This document shows positions 11,054 through 22,000 of a stretch of DNA of 64,000 nt, in pieces. The stretch is from Marthasterias glacialis (taxonomy: Eukaryota; Echinodermata; Asteroidea; Forcipulatida; Asteriidae), in assembly GCA_911728455.2 (NCBI GenBank), contig OU452222.1, positions 992,001 to 1,056,000 of the forward strand, in the 5' to 3' direction. How positions within the stretch are numbered: the stretch's first letter is position 1; each line of letters opens with the position of its first letter. The notes beneath the pieces were generated by a model. That model did no database searches. It was given only the letters and a program-made list of their open reading frames with translations, and was not told the DNA's origin. Both the position numbers and the translations under genes were made by a program.

Positions 11054-13877
11054 GTATGGCAATTGCTCTCCTGTGTTAGCATGAAAAGGGGGACACACAA
11101 ATTGGGGGTCTTGCTTACACGCAGAACCATTGACTTGCATCGATTATGACATGATCAGCTAGTTACCAAACAGTCAAACTTATTACAATACAAAATCCAT
11201 CTGTGTAAGCTTTATAATAAATCAGAAAGATTTACCGTACATTTTCAAGGTTTTGATCCACATAAAATCAAATAATTCAACATGAAGCCACTTTAATTTA
11301 TGTCACAGCCTTCGTGTCCCACGTATGCTGGAAACCGACACCGTAATTTAGACATAAAATCAAAAAGCAATGATTTCAATTATTCATAAATGTAATCTGA
11401 AATTTAGCTACAAATGTTGTGATTTAAACCAGTTTTCAATAGTTTGAGTATGTATCTTTACTGTTAAATCAAACAAAATAAATGTCTCATGGTAAAGAGG
11501 GAAACCAAACCCACTGGCCTCTTAATTTATGGAATGACCCCAAAAGTTTGTTCACTTTTCCCATGACCCACACAACTACCAGAACAGCCAAATAATGAAC
11601 TTGAAATAGCACAAGTATGCTCCTGGGAATGGCAAAATTATTAACATAAATTTGTCAATTGCTCCTGGGAACAACAAGAGCTTTTTACTGACACTTTTAT
11701 CTTTGACCAAGTTTATTTCTTTGCTAATGTCAAACCGTTTCTTTATCAAAATTCTTCAGGGAAAAACATCTGTGTGGTGTTTCTGTGGGTTATGATAATG
11801 AATTACTGGCCAAAGCCCTTAAGACTTGATTATTAAGGGCAAAAATATGGGGATTTAGTCCACGTATTGGTGCACATTGGCAACGATCAGTTGTTAGTTT
11901 TTTTCAATTATTTTTTGGCACCACAAACTACTTTTTAAAATTATCTTAAAATAACTTAGTATTTATCCACATGATTGCTTCAGCTACCCCTTTCGTATGC
12001 TCTTCACTAAATTACCTCAGAGAGTTTATGCACTCTGATTGGTCGAAGAGTGGTCACTTGGGGTGTACTAACATGTGATATAAAGACCAGCTCTGTGAAC
12101 TACATGTATTACTATTAGCAAACAAATGGCCCCATGGGCATACTGTTTATGTAAAAGTTCTGTATGCATTGTGCATGTTGTGCTAGGACATATCACTGAT
12201 AAATCGTTTTCTTTGTGCGTATTTTTGTTTTTCTATTTTGGTAAGAGATGTTCCTGCCGCATGAACGTGCATACCACTCGCATTCCACGCGTATGCTTGA
12301 ATGCGTATCTAAACTACTAGGTACTTGATTCTTGATTCTTACGTGGGGTGGTTCCTTGTCACAATGCAACAAACCTTTTACTTTGCACAAGAGAGCTGCA
12401 TTATTGTTTAATCTTAAACTGTTGTAAGGACAGTTTTACATCAAGTTCAGTATTGCTCCCAATAATTATATTTTATAGCTCTATGATTTTATAGGAGGTC
12501 CATTATACTCATTCAAGGCTCACTCCCGTATATTTTCCTGTAGACACATTCTTAAGCCATGACTTCTAGGTCCCCTAGAACTGACCAGAAACTCCCCTGT
12601 TGACCACTATGTCCTTCAACCTTATTCTAGGAAATGAAGTCAATTACCTTATACTATTTCTGTGTGACAAGAATCAAGACTTCCCTCACCACCAGAAACC
12701 ATCAAACATCTCCCAAACTTTTCCCTGAGATGATTACTTGGATTCATATTTCTTCAATAGGCCTCTGTGGCTCCATCCATCCATGATTTGCCTCTCAATA
12801 CATCTACCAGCTAAATCTAGTTTAGAACTTGTAAATATGCATACATGTACAGTCGACTTAAATCAAGTATTAAGTTCTGACGTACATGTACATTTGCTTC
12901 CTGTGCATTATTATTGAAGTAATGACACTCCACTCCATTCACCCGCTTAGAACTTGAATCAACGTTAACCAGAGAAACTTGAGTCAAGAAAGTACCTCTT
13001 AAAATTTCTGGGTAAATTCATGTAAAAATGCATATTGAGATATGTCCCATGCTCACACAGTGAGAAGGCTTATGAGATAAACCATCAAGGAGCCCCATAA
13101 ATATAGGTCTTAAGGTAATACCACTCTGTAAATGAACGAATAAACAAAGTGAAGGCCCAGGTAATTTCCTTCTTACTCCAATACAAATACAATCCTCTTG
13201 ACAGGATAGAGTTACTCAATATTAGTGTGAGGAGATTTATTAAGCCCTTTTCACAGCCAATCGCAAACTAGGGTCCTTAATTTCAGGCACCAGTTGTCTT
13301 CACCACAGGCATAAACTCTGATAGGAGCTTTCACAAGGTGCAGAAACCAAAGTCCCATGTCATGTCACAACAGAACATTTGTCTTCTAGGGTTGTAGTAG
13401 ATTGTTTATTATCCGTTTCACTGGTATCCGCGCAGCCAGCGTGGAATCGCTGTAATAATGTGCTGATCATCATTCTTTTCCCTGCACTATTGCATTTTTG
13501 CGTCATTCATTTTAGTGCAAAAAACAAAATGGCAAGAAAATGTCTTTTAGAATCACCAATTTAATTTTATGTTCATTCTGGCAAATTTTCTGTGCCTTGA
13601 CAGCATTCTTTAACAGCAGATCATCATCCAGTTTTTCTATATTTTTGTGCGCATGCATGGTTACTCTCGATAAACCATGGTCCTTGGTCTCTGCACTTTT
13701 GGTACTCTGTGCAAGGGTCTTTATTCATACGGACAATCTTGGTGAATTTTCACATGAGTGTTTTATGTGGTTATCATGGTCAGGAAAAGACTAAGCAGAG
13801 ATACATTTCACATGATGTGGACTTTGTACCGACCCCCTGCTAGTGTCCCTTGTGTAAAAAGGACTTTAGGCTACATG
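11054..13877. other. Gene-free spacer
   Basis: No coding exon can be supported. The only repeat recognised is 12520-12720, which in inverted orientation resembles the LTR-like fragment at 5925-6135. The other frames of 60-85 codons lack any family signature. Confidence 0.5.
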
Positions 13878-14797
13878 GGGCATGTTCACACGAGTAGTTA
13901 ACTTCACTGCTAACTTCTCTGCTAAATATTCGCAGCGGGGGATCTTCGTAAAAACGGACTTAACTAAAAAATGCCTTGCGTTCACACGGAGTGCTAACTG
14001 CCGATAGCTGTCTGCAAAGGTCACAAAACCATTACGTCATCTTCCGGTTGTTTTCGCGCGCGCGCGCCCCTCGGTCTTTTTGTCTCCCCTGCTGGCAAAA
14101 TGTGTCTCCCCGCTGTCAAAGCAGCGAGCTAGCAATCTTTATGGCCAAGTTCGTACCATTCCCATTTCGTGGAAGCGGACCGGTATTGCCTGGTACTCGT
14201 GCCCCAAAACACATGCTGGGTACCAGTCAGGCTCAGCTGGTTTTTGTGCGAAGTTGGCCTTTGTTTTATTTCTGACAATCACAAACATGGCTCCGAACAT
14301 GAAATTTAATTATTCTTTACAAGTTTTCGCAGTTATTTTGGCTGCGTTGAGAGTACGTACTAGGCTGCTTTAGAGAGTGCAGATGAGGTGAAGTTGGGTG
14401 AAAAGACAAGAGAGTTTCGTCAGTGGTGGAAAAGGGAAATGGGTAGACGACTCCTTGGGGAGAAAAATACTCGGCTTCGTTTTTGGAAGTACATCTTGCG
14501 GCGAAAACAACATCGCATGTATTTTGCACGCGGTATCAGGAAGTGGTCTAAAGTGGCTAAGGTCAGTTGCATTCACACGGCAAAATAGCGCTGTTAAAGT
14601 ATCAAGTTTCACTGCTAAGTCGTAAAACTGAAGTTAGCAGCGGAAATTTTCGCTGCTAACTTTTGGAGTTAGCAGCGAAGTTAGCAGCGAAGTTAGCAGC
14701 GAAATTAACTATTTTTTCGTTCACACGGTAAAATTTTTTTCGCTGTTAGCTAGCAGCGAAGTTAGCAGCGAAGTTAGCTACTCGTGTGAACGTACCC
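13878..14797. mobile_element. DNA transposon copy 2, 920 bp, 3-bp target duplication ATG
   Basis: This is near-identical to 6152-7060 over its whole length and has the same ends (GGGCATGTTCACACGAGTAG, CGTGTGAACGTACCC). It is flanked by ATG on both sides (13875-13877, 14798-14800). The different duplications (ACT, ATG) show two separate insertions. A single-base deletion (CTAGGCTGC versus CTAGGGCTGC in copy 1) splits the internal frame, and one extra GTTAGCAGCGAA unit near the right end accounts for most of the 11-bp length difference. Confidence 0.85.
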
Positions 14798-15230
14798 ATG
14801 TATGTTCAGACAGCATGCTAAAGTTAGACCTGAAATAGTTTAGGCAAGTGGTCCAAATAGAGTTGGCTGGGCAACCACTTCATTTACATAGCTTCAACAG
14901 CTTTTTCATTTCTGAAAGCAACAGTTTCTATACCTAATCCATCACCATCTCATGAGTGGCTTTTGAGGCTGAACAGACAAAAGAAAAGGTACTTGACTGT
15001 GGTTTACACCTAACATAAAATATTTCCATGACCCTGCCATACTAATCCATACTAATCCTCCACAGCTTTGTTTGTTAGTAACAATGCCTTATTTTGGGCT
15101 ATTGGCATGATCCCTGGGTCATAGTTTTTTCTTCCTTTTCACTGATGAACAGAGTTTTAAACTGTCAGACCTTCATTTTTGGACAGGATCTCTTATTTTG
15201 TGTCATACTAATATAGGTTGAACAAGTTAA

Positions 15231-15300
15231 TTTTTACTGAGTAATTTTACTGAGTATATAGTGCTTAACACACATAGGTGTATGGGTAAAAAAAAATTAC
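15231..15300 (+). repeat. SINE tail fragment (family C)
   Basis: The stretch ACTGAGTATATAGTGCTTAACACACATAGGTGTATGGGTAAAAA matches the 3' part of the tRNA-headed repeat at 41410-41600 but lacks the tRNA-like head. It is read as a 5'-truncated copy. Confidence 0.55.
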
Positions 15301-15408
15301 AAATAATACCTTGGCTCTTTACACAGTTTCTGGATGGAACACATAATTTATTACACTATTTTGTCGATGAGGGGTATAATTGTCTGTTTCACTTTAAGAC
15401 AATTTAAC

Positions 15409-15804
15409 CAGGGCTCGAATTTGGGGTAAAATTCCACAAGACCACAGGGCTTGTACAATATTTTTACCGGACCAGAATTTATTTTACAAGACCAGAATCT
15501 TAATGAGACAGCACTTTCTACAAGTTTCAAATGGAAACTGTTTTTATTTGAACAAGCACTAACAGAAGATTTGTCTCATTTGTCTTGTGGGTAAGTGTAT
15601 TTTGATACTCAACAGAAATGAAAGATATTGATCAGATTCAAAGTCAACATTTTGAACATCATTTCTCGTGCTTCTTTTTAAAGATATTACACAGTGAGGT
15701 TTTATTATTCAATTGAAAAACACAAGACCACCGGACTTGTCCAGTCTTGAGTTTACTAGCCTGAGACTTCAATCATTGTGGTCCAGTGTCAAATTCGAGC
15801 CCTG
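15409..15804. mobile_element. TIR element with CAGGGCTCGAATTT ends (396 bp)
   Basis: The left end CAGGGCTCGAATTT is mirrored by the right end AAATTCGAGCCCTG. TTAAC is duplicated on both sides (15404-15408 and 15805-15809). Near both ends are ACAAGACCA / TGGTC-type words in inverted arrangement. CAG/CTG ends with a 5-bp duplication are compatible with a hAT-like non-autonomous element. No transposase frame is present. Confidence 0.7.
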
Positions 15805-16724
15805 TTAACAAATGCATACTAAAGAATTACATGAGGAGATCAGTGTTTTTCTTGATGCATGCCTAATAAACAAGGGCGCATTTCGACTGGTGCCTTTCGT
15901 TGTATGACCTTTTTCTTTTTACTAAACAAACTAGGGATCCAGATCAATCTCCTGTACAGTTGATGGTATCCAAATTGAAACAATTGTTCACAAAGGTTCA
16001 TGAGCGCCTCCAAATATTTTTGTTACAAACTTGATATTTGTGTTTAAAACATGAAACTTTATATGATACTCTTATATTTCTTCACGGGCAGCATACACAC
16101 GAGTTAATGTTTGTACACAAAAACTGCACAACGCTTACAACGAGGTACTGTTACAACAAAGACATCTCCAGCGGACCTTGTAAATAAGTTAATAACAAGA
16201 GTCAACTGTATGCATGACAAAAGCCAAATCAAGAGATTTGTCCAAAGAAACTAAGCACAGGCCAAGTGGGATATGGGACGTAAAAGCGCTATTTTTTTCC
16301 AGATTTCACTCGTGTGAGTGTGATCTTTTTTTGTGAGTGTGAATTTATTTTTCAGCTAACTTCATACATTTTGCAAGTGCGACCCGTGACCCAATTTTTA
16401 GTGTTACTTCATGAAGAGCAGCATGTGCAACGCGCAAAGTTTAGAACGCGATTTTGCACTGTCCGCATACAGAGCGTGACGCATGACACTCACAATACGC
16501 AGAGTGCAAACTGCAATAGACTTCTGGGAGTATGATATTATAGAGTTTATTATCACACTCCCATTGAGCAATCTGATTGAAGTTAACTAATGCAATAGCT
16601 ATCAACTGTAACCCTGGCTTTTCCCACATCTATCCTGTTGGTAAGTGATGACGTTATGGAGCTAGATTTTAGTATTACTCAGTAATTTGAATAGTAGTAC
16701 TTTTTAGTAGGCCTAGCCCTAGTC

Positions 16725-16794
16725 TAGTTGCGATAATCGTAACCCTCCATCCTCCCGACGGTCGGAGGATGGAGGGTTACGATTATCGCAACTA
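16725..16794. repeat. Long near-perfect hairpin, ~34-bp arms
   Basis: TAGTTGCGATAATCGTAACC and the sequence after it up to 16759 pair with 16761-16794, with a single bulged C and almost no loop. It sits in a zone (16640-16880) rich in CTAGTA/TACTAG words, including CAGTAGTAGTAGTACAG. No open frame or element ends coincide. It could be the core of a foldback element or a cruciform-prone site. Confidence 0.85.
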
Positions 16795-17005
16795 CCCTAG
16801 TCATGCTAGTTCTAGTACAGCACAGTAGTAGTAGTACAGAACTAGTAGTAGGGTAGTAGTCCTAGAGTACTACGATGAGTACTACTACTGTTCAATAGTA
16901 AGGTTCTAAAAAATTACGAGAATCTGTCACTGAGACTGAGTCAGTGTAGAGATTCAAACAATCCTACATGTACATCAGTTCACATGTCATACCATGGTAA
17001 CTCTG

Positions 17006-17064
17006 GGGCGCTGTACTCCTTTTTGGAGATTTTGACATTATCAGTTAAAAAGGAGTACAGCGCC
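17006..17064. repeat. Foldback repeat with 20-bp arms
   Basis: GGGGCGCTGTACTCCTTTTT and AAAAAGGAGTACAGCGCCCC are exact inverted arms around a ~19-bp loop. The following CAGTTACTGGGTCT and the AAGGAGTACAGCG word recur at 44985-45170, indicating a dispersed family. Confidence 0.85.
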
Positions 17065-17167
17065 CCAGTTACTGGGTCTGGGTCAGACCATAGAGCAAGG
17101 GTCAAACTGACTGTCTGTAGTGCATGGGCGCCGGGTCGGGATGGGTTTAAACCCACGTTTAAACGAC

Positions 17168-17206
17168 CATGGAGGTAGAATTAGAATTCTATTCTACCTC
17201 CATGGT
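17168..17206. repeat. Palindrome around GAATTC
   Basis: CCATGGAGGTAGAATTAGAA pairs with TTCTATTCTACCTCCATGG almost completely. A smaller version of the same motif is at 2803-2830. It belongs to the same local cluster of hairpins as 16725 and 17006. Confidence 0.75.
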
Positions 17207-17833
17207 TAAACATAAAGCATGGAGGTGGTTAAGTTACAACTTTAGAAAAAAAAACTGTAAAGAATGTCACAAATTACGTACCATGAAAACTGCCGCTGTG
17301 GTTGCTCATCTTTGACTTTGGTTGAGCTTGGGTGCAACTGTTGTTTTCCTCTCCATAAAATTGGTACTCATTGTCCAGTCGATCATGATTGAAGCCGGTA
17401 ACGCACTTTTCCTTAATCTGGGTGAACTAGACTCCCACAATTGACTGGTGACGAACCGAACACCGTGTCTGTGTCTACTGTCGTCCTTCACCCATGCTAG
17501 TAGTACTCCTTGAGGTCAAATAGGGCGAATAATAATGTTTAAAAATGGAGCAAGTTCCTTTCACACATCTGTTCATCTTATTCCATCTTTCTATCGTTTC
17601 AAGACACCCGGTCGGCCGGAAGTCGTCCGTTGCAAAGATGTTTGTAAGTAGCGGTAAGGCCGGCCCGGGTGCATGGTGGGTACGTGAGCTGATAATATTA
17701 TCGTCCGTGTGCTGCATGCCGTGTACATGTACGACCGTGACGTGTATGGGGTGTGTGTGTGTGGTGTCCAAAAGTTGCTTAACTCCATTCTGCACGCTGA
17801 TTGGCTAATCGTTTTTTGTTAACCCAGGTGCTT

Positions 17834-18175
17834 TAGACCATTCTTTTGCAACGTCACAGCCCGAGTTTTTGCCAACCAACAAGATGGAGAAACTACGGGG
17901 AGCCATCATACAAAGCTAAAAACAGATAATCACAGTTTGTAAAAATGTTAAACAAATATTCCAAAAAGTGTTCAAAACATCCAGCCTTTTGGACACTGCC
18001 GATTATCCAAGTAGAAGTAGAAGTGGAAACAAACCAACCAATAACGGGATGTATTTTGTTAAATTAAAAGTATGCCCATCACAACGTCTTTCAACAAGAC
18101 TTGAATGTTTTGCGGGCTATATTTGGCCATCCATACCAACCACCGCGGTTTGTTTATCAACAATAGAAAGGTCTA
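17834..18175. mobile_element. MITE of the TAGACC family, copy 1 (342 bp)
   Basis: It begins TAGACCATTCTTTTGCAACG and ends ACAATAGAAAGGTCTA, imperfect inverted ends. The whole segment aligns with 34222-34527, sharing TTTGCAACRTCACA near the left and CGGTTTGTTTATCAACAA-like sequence near the right. TA at the outer ends suggests TA-targeted insertion. There is no coding capacity. Confidence 0.75.
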
Positions 18176-19010
18176 TAATGCGTCAAAAATGATCTTGTAA
18201 AAAAATGAGCTTGGCCGGTGTGCGTGACTGGTGGCCGTTGGGATGGGAGAGGGGGACGCTCGTGCACATGTAAAGGTGCACCCCTCCTGTTTCTAGGTTG
18301 ATAAAAGTATTAACGTTACTTTTTTCATTCTGCCAACAACGAGAGAGCAACAATAAATACAAATATGAATATTACAGGCTATAGTCAGGTATTCATCATC
18401 GAGTAAAAATAAATAATTTCTAATACGATAACAGAGAAAATTATGTAAGCAAGTAATAAATAAAAAGATAAAAGATATGTCAACTTAAAATTAGTTAATC
18501 AATGGATCAAGCATGAGTCTACGATAGTATACTGACAAAGATGCAATAAATCAGAATTTTGAGCGTTTGATTTCAAGAGTAGTCAAACGACGGTCGTCTG
18601 GTCAATGCCGAAAAAGCTGCTGTAAAAGCTGAAGCATTGACCCCTAAAATTGTTGCTTATTTTATTTTATTGCTGCAAGCAAAATAATTAGGGTGTCAGT
18701 CAGAAAATGCGAATATTTGTTTTTTGTATTGTAGAAAAAAAAAGAACAACAACAACATTCATAAAACCAATGTAAGGCAGCGAGGTTTTTAATACCCCAC
18801 AACTTCATATACACGGAAACAAAGTTTGGTTTCGTGTTAACTCTTTTGGGTTATTCATGCGATTTTTTTTTTTTTTTAATTCCAAAACGTTTAATGACAA
18901 TCAAGACCTCCTCCCCTTAAAACCGCCCGCTCCGCCCCTCCCTCCCCATCCCACCATTATTGCATCCGGGACCTTTGAAGCAATACGTCATACGTCTAGC
19001 CGTTTGACTA

Positions 19011-19022
19011 CCGCCATATTTG
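19011..19022 (+). promoter_or_regulatory. YY1-like motif in the ZNF236 promoter region
   Basis: CCGCCATATTTG lies 37 bases upstream of the ZNF236 start codon, below a pyrimidine-rich block with GC boxes (CCGCCCGCTCCGCCCC, around 18920). CCGCCATNTTG is the core YY1 motif, commonly found at TATA-less animal promoters. The same CGCCATATTTGA word occurs at 45569-45580 beside the predicted first exon of AMFR. Function is inferred. Confidence 0.45.
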
Positions 19023-19058
19023 TGAGAGTGTTTGCTTTTGGGGAAAAATCACTTCGAA

Positions 19059-22000
19059 ATGCCTCGTCCTAGGGGTCCTAAACCTCGATATCGTCAAGAA
19101 ATGCAGGAGGGTAAGTCACTCAAATATCAAAGCTGAAAGAGTACGGATAAAATAGTGATAAATGGGTATTTAAAATAAGATAGTAGCAACAAATCTAGGC
19201 CCTTACAGCGATGTAGTTCCTCATTTTTGTTTGAATGCAACATGTACAGTGCATTGTGTGTGTACATGTACAGTACATGTGCATATTGCTGCGTGTTGTG
19301 TGAGTGTGCGGAATAACAGCAATGACGAACCAGCATCTTTGTGCGGAACGATACGCACTCTTTCAGTCAATCACGATTTTTCGAGATATTCTTGCGACGG
19401 TGAGTTGTCCGAAAGTTGATGTTGGATGCTTCGCCGATGGCAGTCGACGTTTATTTCTCAATTTCGAATTAAATTGTGTGACTCAAAGTCGATAGTAAAC
19501 CTTGCCAAATTGAGGTTTGTGGACCGAAGTGGTCGCTGTACAAGATGGCGGTGATTGCTGGTTTGCATGGAGTATGTGTGTATGCTATTTTTATTATTAA
19601 CAAGTTTATTTTTAATTTTCTGCTGTGGCTGCTGTTCAATGTTCGTGCGGTGTATCAAAGAGCAAATACTACTTTACTAGTGTGCTGGCCTATGCTGTTT
19701 CTGCCTCCATGATGGTGCCGACACATGAAAAACACATTATTAGTAAAGATAATATTTTATGATAATGTTTACATTTCCCATACCTCATTCGTAATCTGAA
19801 ATTTCATCTGGCTACAAAAAAGTGTAAAATCTAAAATGTTACTGTCAGTCACCATGGACGAATGGTCAATGATTACAGAATTAAGAAAAGGAGCTCCAAT
19901 TTTTATGACTCAAAATAAATAACAAAATAATTAGTTCCCAATTATTACGTTTAATAATTAGTAGTAATTTATCAAGTAGTAAATCACAACACAAGGGAAA
20001 CTGACGGGGTACATTTTGGGGTGAGCAAAGAAACTTTGACTAGAGAAGAACAGAATTTGAACCTGCGACCTCCTGATTAACATGCCGGCATTCTACCTAC
20101 TGAGCTAGCCTAATTAATGTTTGCAGTCTCCCTATTTTGTCGATCTCTTTTGATAATAGATATAAAAAAAATTATTATCATTTTTATATACATATATCTT
20201 TTGAGTAAAATAATTTTCAAAGAGCCTATATTCAATACCTTACATTTTGTAATTTATTATGAAAAATGGATCAGTATTACAAACCATTTCATAAAGGTTT
20301 TTATAAAATTAAAAAGTTAGTTATTTTGGTTTTGTTCCTCAAAAATGTCCAGCAAAAACTTAGCCTATTATGAATGATTGTCCAATATATAAAGTTTTTG
20401 GTTGTTATTTTTCCTGCAATTTGTTTGATTTTGTTCTTTATTTCCACTCTAACAAGCATCCCATTTCCTCGCAGTTGTAGTTTGAGAGCATGACAAATTT
20501 AAAGTAGTCAATAAAAGCGATTGTAATTTTTACCAAGCTATAATCAAACAAACCTTGTGTTCATTTTAGGTGGAGATGTTGATGAGAACCTTACACCCAA
20601 GAGTCCTGGAGCTGGTCCCTATCAGTGTGGGGTACCAACATGCTCCCAAGAATTCAACAGGTGGAATCAACTCAAGCGACACGAGCGTAACCATGCAAGT
20701 GACAAACCACATCGATGTGATAAATGCACAGCATCGTTCAACTTGGAGTATAACTTGATGTTACATAAATCCACGCATACCATGGAAAAACCAGAGTGTC
20801 CTGACTGTCATAAAACATTCTCTCGTATAGCTAGCCTGAAATCACATATTATGCTCCATGAGAAAGAAGAAAATTTAATGTGTGCTGAGTGTGGGGATGA
20901 GTTTAGCCTCCAGGTAAGACATAGCTTTATATAGCTTTAAATTGAAACAAAGAGTAACAATAAGATGTGTTTGAAACAAGTATAGTACAAACAGATTAAT
21001 CGATAAAGTAAGGTTGGTACTGAAAGGGAATTACCCAAACTAATGGGGAAACATTTTTGAGCTGAAATGCTTTCTTCTTGAGGTGTTGTTAGGTGATCAC
21101 TACGGTATAATGACAATGACTATTGCATTGTTCTTCCTTAACAGCAGTAAGCAGCTGGCCTAATGCCAGTCAAAATTCTCAAGGACCAGTGAACTTTTTG
21201 TCCGAAGCAGTCCAGCTAGCTATAGACCTTATGCATCCGCCGCCATCTTTGAGGTCAAATGCAGCATCAAATGTGCATTGTAGTTTTTTGACCTCAGCCC
21301 GTTCCTGTACTAAATGCTCATAGTGACGTCAAATGCATAAGGTCTATTATATAGTTCATTGCTTCTCATAGCCACATGTAAACCTCTTGATTCACACATT
21401 GTCTGTGTCTTCAAAATCAAATCTCATACAAATGACAATGTTAAAAGACAAAAAGTTCAGATATATTGTCCATTGAAAAAGCTTGCAGACTCGTTAGTGA
21501 AAAGGCAACCCGCTGGTTAATCACTGAAAAAGTCAGAACAAACCAACCCTGTATTGATTATTTTGTTCCTTGTATGTGATTTTACAGAGCCAGCTTGATA
21601 AACATGTATCTGAGCATAGAGAAGAAGCAGCTGGGTCTGCCGTCTACCCCTGTAAGTTATGCACAAGGGAGTTCAACATGGCATACCTCCTTAAAGATCA
21701 TATGAAGACACACCAGAAGACAAGGTATGGAAAGAAAGAATCTTTGCATTAAACCCTCCAACTGTTAAGGGAATAAAAGAGTGACGGCGAGATCTTTATG
21801 GACAGTTTAAAACCGGTAGGTTCATGGTCGTGTGGTATAAAGGACCTCATCTTCCGCTCGGTCGGTTATCGCACGGCAACGACCATGCAAGGGTTTAAAC
21901 GTCCATTTAAGAGTGAGTTACCACTCTTATTCCAATTTATAAATGCCTTTTTTGGTTATAAAGTTTAATAATTAAGGAAAATCTGTAAAACTTTTCTGTT

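Noticed and set aside
13976..14275. 99-codon plus-strand ORF conserved in both copies of the 0.9-kb transposon
   Set aside because: It overlaps the 171-codon frame in another register; conservation is explained by the whole element being nearly identical.
20040..20115. tRNA gene candidates at the A/B-box pairs (also 31474-31532, 39197-39270, 61912-61969)
   Set aside because: Each head is joined to a body shared with other copies and has mismatched stems; they are SINEs, not tRNA genes.
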